Shown piece after piece: positions 51,938 to 61,000 of a DNA stretch of 64,000 nt; the first letter of the stretch is position 1, and every line of letters begins with the position of its first letter. Below the pieces are notes generated by a model. That model was given only the letters and a program-made list of their open reading frames with translations. It searched no databases and was not told where the DNA came from. The position numbers were made by a program, and so were the translations under genes. The stretch comes from Steromphala cineraria. Its lineage: Eukaryota; Mollusca; Gastropoda; Trochida; Trochidae. The stretch spans positions 34,891,315-34,955,314 of the forward strand of contig OU744730.1 in the NCBI GenBank assembly GCA_916613615.1, given 5' to 3'.

Positions 51938-53230
51938 AGTTATGTGGTGTACAGTCGATTTTGGTGACCTTCACATTATTTTCAAGGTCACAGCGAGACT
52001 TTGAAAATTTCAGCATTGAAACCTGCATTTTACCCTTGTCAGCGGGTTATCTCAAGAACCATTCACTGGATTCTCTTCATAACTTACACAAAGCATCTTA
52101 TTGGGGAGGCGCCGGGCCCAGTCGATTTTGGTGACCTTCAAATTATTTTCACAGGGGTCACAACTTTAAAAACCTATTTTCATCTTCTTCTCCAGTTCGA
52201 AAAGGAGAAGAGAGTTAAAAATTATATGTGCAGACTCCTTGGACAATGGAGATTCTAATTTGTAACTTTGGTGACCCTGTGACCCCAAATAGGGTCACAG
52301 GGGTCACAACCTTAAAAACCTATTTTCATCTTCTTCTCCGGTACTAAAAGGACTAGAGAGTTGAAAGTGATATGTGCAGACTCCTTGGACAATGGGGATT
52401 CTAATTTGTAACGTTGGTGAACCTGTGACCCCAAATAGGGTCACAGGGGTCACAACCTTAAAAACCTATTTTCATCTTCTTCTCCAGTACTAAAAGGACT
52501 ATAGAGTTAAACATGATATGTGCAGACTCCTTGGCCAATCAGGATTCTTAATTGTAGATTTCGTGACCCCATGACCCCAAATAGGGTCACAGGGGTCACA
52601 ACCTTAAAAAACTATTTTCATCTTCTTCTCTAGTTCCAAAAGGTCTAGAGTGCTGAAATTATATGTGCAGACTCCTTGGCCAATGGGGATTCTAAATTGT
52701 AGATTTGGTGACCCCATGACCCCAAATAGGGTCACAGGGGTCACAACCTTAAAAACTTATTTTCATCATCATCTTTAGCTCCTCAAGGTCTATTGAGCTG
52801 AAAGACTGCATGTAGACTCCTTGGCCAATTGGGATTCTAAACTGTAGGTTTTGTGACCCCATGACCCCAAATAGGGTCACAGGGGTCACAATCTTAAAAA
52901 CCTATTTTCATCTCCTTCTCAAGTTCCATAAGGTTAAGAGAGTTGAAATTTAATGTGCAGACTCTTTGGCCAATGAAGATTTTAAATTGTAGATTACGTG
53001 AAAAATGACCCCACATTAGATGACAGTCTATGGCAAATTTATTTCTCCTTGGATATTTTAGTGTGGACTTCTTTCACTGTCTGATATTGGCGATCTAGAA
53101 AGTGTTGAATAATAATACATTTGTTTTGTAATTTTTTATAGGTTTTCTTGCAATAGGTAACATCAGTTTCATTTTTAGCTCATCTTGCCTGTATAAAGCA
53201 AACTTGATATGATGCCTGATGAGCTACAGA
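51938..53230. mobile_element. composite of TIR-repeat fragments, near-duplicate of 37710-38466
   Basis: From about 52144 the 146-bp modules (GTGACCCCAAATAGGGTCACAG...) run to about 52930. Then comes TAGATGACAGTCTATGGCAAA and a unique stretch, ending in TTTTTAGCTCATCTTGCCTG...GCCTGATGAGCTACAG (53173-53230). The same order and almost the same sequence lies at 37710-38466, so the two are copies of one longer repeat. The left TIR is not visible here. 51950-52130 is another repeat fragment (GTCGATTTTGGTGACCTTCA twice). Confidence 0.65.
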
Positions 53231-53523
53231 GCCAATGGCTCTATTTTTTTTTAATGTCCATGTTTTGAACTTAGTCATTTTCCAATATCAGATTTGTCTG
53301 ACCTATTACGGGGAAAATTATTCATTCTGATTCATGTGTCTTCTTCCCTACTAGGAGCGGTGCAGTGCCAAATCAAAACTAAAATTGATAAGTTTTGTTC
53401 CATGTTTTTGCTTAGTCATTTTTCCATAAAAATTTGTCCAACCTATAGAAGAAAAACAATTCATCCATTTTATTTCCAATTTTGTACATGCACTCTACCT
53501 CACAATGAAGTGTGTAATGCCAC
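53231..53523 (+). other. intron sequence between repeats
   Basis: T-rich, no gene and no repeat recognised. Confidence 0.4.
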
Positions 53524-53887
53524 TTAAAGGGGCAGTAGCACGTTTTTAGGGGGAATTTAAGATGATGTCAGGAAAATGAAAATTAATGGTTCCAATTGAA
53601 AGACAATGTATTCAAACTAAATGAAGCAGTAGTAATTCAAATATATAACGTAAAGTTTAGCCATGCAATTCCTTTATCTTACACAAAATGAATTAAAGGT
53701 GTTCACACAAAATGGCCGCCAATGGATTTTATGTGAATCTTTATACTTTGTCCTCTGACTATGGATAATTGGCGTGTGTCATGAGATTTTTGACACTGTC
53801 AACATAATACATTTAACATTAACTTACAATTATCAGTGACAATTTTAAAATATAAAATTATAAAAAAGCGTGCTACTGCCCCTTTAA
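53524..53887. mobile_element. MITE with TTAA flanks, 356 bp
   Basis: TTAA at 53524-53527 and 53884-53887 flank inverted ends AGGGGCAGTAGCACG and CGTGCTACTGCCCCT (15 of 15). No open frame. TTAA target duplication is typical of piggyBac-type transposons; the family is inferred only from the target site. Confidence 0.8.
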
Positions 53888-55955
53888 ACAACAAGAAACC
53901 TCATAATTTTTCCCATGTTAATTGGTAAATATGTACAGAAAACATTGTCAACTTCAAAAAACACCAAAAAACTTTTTCATCGGTCCTCTAATAACAAAGA
54001 TATCGCCCTTCAAAGTGCGAAAATTTTAGGCTTCTCAATTTGACAGTCTGAAAAGGGATTCTACCGGGTGAACGATATTGCCTTTACTGCGCATGCGAGA
54101 AAGGGCGATGTGATGTGGCAGGTTATGATTGGCTGAGAGAAGTTTTACAGATTGTGTATTATTACATCATATACAGAACGGAAATGGGCCTAATCAATGT
54201 AAATATAACAGACAATGGTGGTAAATAAACAGAATAAACATGTTTTAGCACGATTTAGAAGCTTCATCTGTCCGGCAATAAAACAGAGTAGTAATTAAAC
54301 AGTTATGGCACATCGTAACTGATTGTGTAATTACAGGCCTAGGGAGTCGCGCTTGGGATATTTCACACTCTTTGACAATGTTGTTACAAGAATTAGGGGA
54401 TGTTCATGTTGTTTTAGAGATCAAGCATGTCTGCCCATCTATGACACGCCCATTTGTCAAAGCACTAATCATCCATTGGTCAACAATAAGACGAACTAGA
54501 TCCAATCAAAAATTAAACATTTAGAATTTATCATATGCATTGCATCTGTCTTGAGATGAACACATTCAGTACACATGAGATGGAGTATTTTGCGTTTACA
54601 GTGACTTCAATAAGGTAGGCTTTGGTCACATGATATGTAAACTAAACTTTGTGCATTCAAACTTATATGTATACATATTTGTTATTTCAGGCAGTTGTTT
54701 GCGTTAGAAGTTTACAAATATTTAAAATTTAAAATAACATTATCTCAAACAAAGATATAGAATGGTATTTATTTTACGCTGATGAGTTGTCTCTTTGTAA
54801 ACTAACATCGTTTCTTTATTTGATTGAGAAACGCTCAAGACATGATGAAACATGGTGTCAAAAGGTGTATATCCTGAATATCCTTGTATTGCGAACTTAA
54901 TACAATTTCATGACATGATGCCTCAATGACTCTCTTTCCGAATATTTCCTAGTGTGTATATAGCAAAACCTCATTCAGATTATATAAAATAACTTCAGGA
55001 TTATTCATAAGTTCCTTAAAACATTTCACTAACTTGTTTAATTTGTCTTCAATTTTATCTGGCCACTCATCACAAAATGTAAACTTAGAACTACTAAATT
55101 CAAAACATAACTATACCGTAATATCTAAGAGATTTTCAAAACATGATTGAATATTAAGATTTTGCCTTGATGAAATATCCTTATGTTTATACCATTAATG
55201 AAGATATAACCTTAGCATTTAATTGCTTTGTTGTATGTTTTCGAAAATCGTTGTTTCAATACTGTCACTGTATATGATATGTGTACTGATCTGTCCATGT
55301 TTACGTTACGTCACTATTTTGTTTCTTTTTTAAAAATAGATATGCGAAACATAGTTCTATGACAGGGCTATGACATACCATGTAGTCTCATTGATGAATT
55401 GACTTTAGATCCCTCTGTAGAAGCCTTGATTAAGCTATCAACAGTCAAAAAGATTCAACCAAAATTAGTAAATGTCTTCATTATATGTCTCACTAACTAA
55501 CCATCATACTGTAAAGTTGTTTTCTTTGTTTGTATAGTAATTATACGCCAAGTAAGTAAGTGACCGCTTGACTCAATACTGTAAACAATAGCAATAGCCT
55601 GACCAGTTTGGCGAGAAAGGGCGATGTGATGTGGCAGGTTATGATTGGCTGAGAGAAGTTTTACAGACTGAAAATATGATGTTTGTTTTCAAAGTCATTA
55701 AATGACTATTTTGCGCATGTTTTTGAACAAACAAAATATCGATGTTTTCTCAAGATATATTTATGTATCCATTTCTGCATTGTGTACCCCCTCGGGGTTA
55801 CATGTTGTTTAAGAACCAATTTCGTTAATTTTTAGTTTTTCTTACTGATTGCAGAAAACTATCTATCCTATTTTTTTCATATTTTAAATGTTTCTTTTAA
55901 CTTATTAGGAGAGATGAAAATAAAAGATGCAAAGTTACATAGTAATGGTCATTAT
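53888..55955 (+). other. intron sequence with a 57-bp direct repeat
   Basis: No gene. An identical 57-bp segment, GCGAGAAAGGGCGATGTGAT...GAGAAGTTTTACAGA, lies at 54095-54151 and 55611-55667. The sequence between them is AT-rich without long frames. Confidence 0.55.
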
Positions 55956-56606
55956 CCCCCGCCGCGCGTTTAGCGCGAAGCGGGGGATATAGTATTCACG
56001 TCCGTACGTACGTCCGTCCCGCTTCTTGTTAGCGCGATATCTAATGAACTGCTCAACCTAGAATCTTCAAACTTGGTACCAGTCTTCATCTGGAGATTAC
56101 GCAGACCTGAAAAGTTTTCTGTGACCTTGACCTCATTTTCGAGGTCACAGCGAGACCTTGACCAGTTTTGAAAATGTTGTTAGCGCGATATCTAATGAAC
56201 TGCTCAACCTAGAATCTTCAAACTTGGTACCAGTCTTCATCTGGGGAATACGCAGACCTGAAAAGTTTTGGGTGACCTTGACCTCATTTTCAAGGTCACG
56301 GCAAGACTTTGACCAGTTTTGAAAATGTTGTTAGCGGGATATCTAATGAACCGCTCAACCTAGAATCTTCAAATTTGTTACCAGTCTTCATCTGGGGATT
56401 ACGCAGACCTGAAAAGTTTGCGGTGACCTTGACCTCATTTTCAAGGTCACGGCGAGACTTTGACAAGTTCTGAAAATGTTGTTAGCGCCATATCTCATGA
56501 ACACATTAACCTTGAGACTACACGGGAGACATAATATCAGCTCCGTCCGTCCGTCCGTACGTCCGTCCCGCTTCTTGTTGTTAACATCAATTTGCGGCGG
56601 GGGATC
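55956..56606. mobile_element. TIR repeat 'R' with 151-bp modules
   Basis: Perfect 12-bp inverted ends ATCCCCCGCCGC and GCGGCGGGGGAT. The left end also forms a hairpin (CCCGC...GCGCG...AAGCGGGGG). CGTCCGTACGTACGTCCGTCCC follows, and a GTCCGTCCGTCCGTACGTCC tract lies near the right end. Three and a half modules of 151 bp contain TAGCGCGATATCTAATGAAC and GTGACCTTGACCTCATTTTC followed by AAGGTCAC. No coding potential. A second, interrupted right end lies at 27060-27088 plus 28692-28740. Confidence 0.8.
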
Positions 56607-56800
56607 TTGTCACAAATTTGTGACAAATGCTTGTTTTATATGAAAAGACTTTGTTCAAACAATTGCAGAAATTCATTCATTCTTCTCAATTCCTCTTTTG
56701 GGGTCAAATGCTGTGCAAGAGATGTCTACATGGAAAGTGAAAAATAATTCAGTTAGTCAGGGATGCACGGTCGGGGGTATTAGTGAGCCACGCTCACTTT
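56607..56800 (+). other. intron sequence
   Basis: Short unique stretch. Nothing recognised. Confidence 0.35.
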
Positions 56801-57770
56801 TTTGCTTGTTCTTCTTGTGATATAAGGAAGACCTTGCCTGTTGCTCTGACACCTTGTTCTTCTTGTGATGTTAGGAAGACCTTGTCTGTTGCTCTGATAC
56901 CTTGTTCTTCTTGTGATGTTAGGAAGACCTTGCCTGTTGCTCTGACACATTGTTCTTCTTGTGATGTTAGGAAGACCTTGCCTGTTGCTCTGATACCTTG
57001 TTCTTCTTGTGATGTTAGGAAGACCTTGTCTGTTGCTCTGATACCTTGTTCTTCTAGTGATATAAGGAAGACCTTGTCTGTTGCTCTGACACCTTGTTCT
57101 TCTTGTGATGTTAGGAAGACCTTGCCTGTTGCTCTGACAAATTGTTCTTCTAGTGATGTTAGGAAGACCTTGCCTGTTGCTCTGACACATTGTTCTTCTT
57201 GTGATGTTAGGAAGACCTTGCCTGTTGCTCTGACACATTGTTCTTCTTGTGATGTTAGGAAGACCTTGTCTGTTGCTCTGATACCTTGTTCTTCTTGTGA
57301 TGTTAGGAAGACCTTGTCTGTTGCTCTGATACCTTGTTCTTCTAGTGATATAAGGAAGACCTTGTCTGTTGCTCTGACACCTTGTTCTTCTTGTGATGTT
57401 AGGAAGACCTTGCCTGTTGCTCTGACACATTGTTCTTCTAGTGATGTTAGGAAGACCTTGCCTGTTGCTCTGATACCTTGTTCTTCTAGTGATATAAGGA
57501 AGACCTTGTCTGTTGCTCTGATACCTTGTTCTTCTAGTGATATAAGGAAGACCTTGTCTGTTGCTCTGATACCTTGTTCTTCTTGTGATGTTAGGAAGAC
57601 CTTGTCTGTTGCTCTGATACCTTGTTCTTCTAGTGATGTTAGGAAGACCTTGTCTGTTGCTCTGACACCTTGTTCTTCTAGTGATATAAGGAAGACCTTG
57701 TCTGTTGCTCTGATACCTTGTTCTTCTTGTGATAATGGTAAGACCTTGCCTCTTACTCTATCACCTTGTT
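56801..57770 (+). repeat. 48-bp minisatellite ending at the last exon acceptor
   Basis: About 20 copies of a 48-bp unit: ACCTTGTTCTTCTTGTGATG, TTAGGAAGACC, TTGCCTGTTGCTCTGAC. All start with a pyrimidine-rich run and (GTTAG or ATAAG)|GAAGACC. The real acceptor is a diverged last copy, ACCTTGTTCTTTTTTTGATAG|TGGGAAG. Both strands are open in several frames because 48 is a multiple of 3; these are shadows. In the exon frame the units contain TGA, so extension of the exon into the array would stop. Confidence 0.93.
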
Positions 57771-57783
57771 CTTTTTTTGATAG

Positions 57784-57898
57784 TGGGAAGCTCAGCATGA
57801 AGGATTAACATGTGAGCAGTTTGAACAGTGGAAGATTGATAACGACCCGAAGAACCAAGCTGCAGGACTGGCCAAACACCTGGAGGAGAGTGGAATAG
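57784..57898 (+). CDS. RNF31: RNF31/HOIP-like, end of IBR and IBR-RING2 linker
   Basis: 38 codons plus one base, acceptor TTTTTTTGATAG|TGG, donor ATAG|GTTGGT, phase 0 in and phase 1 out. [20 protein letters not shown] followed by [18 protein letters not shown] aligns with human HOIP WEEQHRGRSCEDFQNWKRMN and DPEYQAQGLAMYLQENGI. H and C in QHEGLTC complete the IBR ligands. The helix leads to RING2, whose catalytic Cys lies downstream of the window beyond the 31-bp array. Confidence 0.95.
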
Positions 57899-58055
57899 GT
57901 TGGTGCTTATACAAATAAATAGAATATTTCAAAAGGGTCTTGATTTTAACAACATAGCAAGTAATGTATACTGTTTAATTACGTTATAAAATAAGACCAT
58001 AATCAAACAAATTAAATACTTACAATTGGCATTATAAAATTGTGTAGAGGTTACA
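57899..58055 (+). other. intron start
   Basis: About 157 bp of AT-rich sequence between the donor and the 31-bp array. No feature. Confidence 0.4.
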
Positions 58056-61000
58056 TTGTTATGAGAGAGGGGAGGAGGTTGGTATATTGTGATGATGGGA
58101 GGGAGGAGGTTGGTATATTGTGATGAGAGGAGGGAGGAGGTTGGTATATTGTGATGATGGGAGGAAGGAGGTTGGCATATTGTGATGATGGGAGGGAGGA
58201 GGTTGGCATATTGTGATGATGGGAGGGAGGAGGTTGGTATATTGTGATGAGAGGAGGGAGGAGGTTGGTATATTGTGATGATGGGAGGGAGGAGGTTGGC
58301 ATATTGTGATGATGGGAGGGAGGAGGTTGGCATATTGTGATGATGGGAGGGAGGAGGTTGGTATATTGGAATGATGGGAGGGAGGAGGTTGGTATATTGT
58401 GATGATGGGAGGGAGGAGGTTGGTTTATTGTGTTGATGGGAGGGAGGAGGTTGGTATATTGTGATGATGGGGAGGAGGTTGGTATATTGTGATGATGGGA
58501 GGGAGGAGGTTGGTTTATTGTGTTGATGGGAGGGAGGAGGTTGGTATATTGTGATGATGGGGAGGAGGTTGGTATATTGTGATGATGGAAGGGAGGAGGT
58601 TGGCATATTGTGATGATGGGAGGGAGGAGGTTGGTATATTGTGATAATGGGGGGGAGGTTGGTATATTGGGATGATGGGAGGGAAGTTGGTATATTGTGA
58701 TGATGGGAGGGAGGAGGTTGGTATATTGTGATGATGGGAGGGAGGAGGTTGGCATATTGTGTTGAGAGGGGAGGAGGTTGGTATATTGTGATGATGGGAG
58801 GGAGGAGGTTGGTATATTGTGATGATGGGAGGGAGGAGGTTTGTATATTGTGATGATAGGGAGGAGGTTGGTATATTGTGATGATGGGGAGGAGGTTGGT
58901 ATATTGGGATGATGGGAGGGAAGTTGGTATATTGTGATGAGGAGGGAGGAGGTTGGTATATTGTGATGATGGGAGGGAGGAGGTTGGTATATTGTGATGA
59001 TGGGAGGGAGGAGGTTGGTATATTGTGATGATGGGAGGGAGGAGGTTGGTTTATTGTGTTGATGGGAGGGAGGAGGTTGGTATATTGTGATGATGGGGAG
59101 GAGGTTGGTATATTGTGATGATGGAAGGGAGGAGGTTGGCATATTGTGATGATGGGAGGGAGGAGGTTGGTATATTGTGATGATGGGAGGGAGGAGGCTG
59201 GTATATTGTGATGATGGGAGGGAGGAGGTTGGTATATTGTGTTGATGGGAGGGAGGAGGCTGGTATATTGTGATGATGGGGAGGAGGTTGGTATATTGGG
59301 ATGATGGGAGGGAAGTTGGTATATTGTGATGATGGGAGGGAGGAGGTTGGTATATTGTGATGATGGGAGGGAGGAGGTTGGCATATTGTGTTGAGAGGGG
59401 AGGAGGTTGGTATATTGTGATGATGGGAGGGAGGAGGCTGGTATATTGTGATGATGGGAGGGAGGAGGTTGGTTTATTATGATGATGGGAGGGAGGAGGC
59501 TGGTATATTGTGATGAGAGGAGGGAGGAGGTTGGTATATTGTGATGATGGGAGGGAGGAGGCTGGTATATTGTGATGATGGGAGGGAGGAGGTTGGTATA
59601 TTGTGTTGATGGGAGGGAGGAGGCTGGTATATTGTGATGATGGGGAGGAGGTTGGTATATTGGGATGATGGGAGGGAAGTTGGTATATTGTGATGATGGG
59701 AGGGAGGAGGTTGGTATATTGTGATGATGGGAGGGAGGAGGTTGGCATATTGTGTTGAGAGGGGAGGAGGTTGGTATATTGTGATGATGGGAGGGAGGAG
59801 GTTGGTATATTGTGATGAGAGGAGGTAGGAGGTTGGTATATTGTGATGATGGGAGGGAGGAGGTTGGTATATTGTGATGATGGGAGGGAGGAGGCTGGTA
59901 TATTGTGATGAGAGGAGGGAGGAGGTTGGTATATTGTGATGATGGGAGGGAGGAGGTTGGTATATTGTGATGATGGGGAGGAGGTTGGTTTATTGGGGTG
60001 ATGGGAGGGAAGTTGGTATATTGTGATGAGGAGGGAGGAGGTTGGTATATTGTGATGATGGGAGGGAGGTTGGTATATTGTGATGAGGAGGGAGGAGGTT
60101 GGTATATTGTGATGATGGGAGGGAGGAGGTTGGCATATTGTGATGATGGGAGGGAGTAGGTTGGTATATTGTGATGATTGGAGGGAGGAGGCTGGTATAT
60201 TGTGATGATGGGAGGGAGGAGGTTGGTATATTGTGATGATGGGAGGGAGGAGGTTGGTATATTGTGATAATGGGAGGGAGGAGGTTGGTATATTGTGATG
60301 ATGGGAGGGAGGAGGTTGGTATATTGTGATGATGGGGAGGAGGTTGGTATATTGTGATGATGGGGAGGAGGTTGGTATATTGGGATGATGGGAGGGAAGT
60401 TGGTATATTGTGACAAGGAGGGAGGAGGTTGGTATATTGTGATGATGGGAGGGAGGTTAGTATATTGTGATGAGGAGGGAGGAGGTTGGTATATTGTGAT
60501 GATGGGAGGGAGGAGGTTGGTATATTGTGATGATGGGAGGGAGGAGGTTGGCATATTGTGATGATGGGAGGGAGGATGTTGGTATATTGTGATGATGGGA
60601 GGGAGGAGGTTGGTATATTTTGATGATGGGAGGGAGGAGGTTGGTATATTGTGATGATGGGAGGGAGGTTGGTATATTGTGATGAGGAGGGAGGAGGCTG
60701 GTATATTGTGATGAGAGGAGGGAGGAGGCTGGTATATTGTGATAATGGGAGGGAGGAGGTTGGTATATTGTGATGAGAGGAGGGAGGAGGCTGGTATATT
60801 GTGATGAGAGGAGGGAGGAGGCTGGTATATTGTGATGATGGGAGGGAGGAGGTTGGTATATTATGATGATGGGAGGGAGGAGGCTGGTATATTGTGATGA
60901 GAGGAGGGAGGAGGTTGGTTTATTATGATGATGGGAGGGAGGAGGCTGGTATATTGTGATGAGAGGAGGGAGGAGGTTGGTATATTATGATGATGGGAGG

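Noticed and set aside
56780..57808. Long frames on both strands in the 48-bp array
   Set aside because: Repeat shadows: unit length is a multiple of 3 and none is in frame with the exon.
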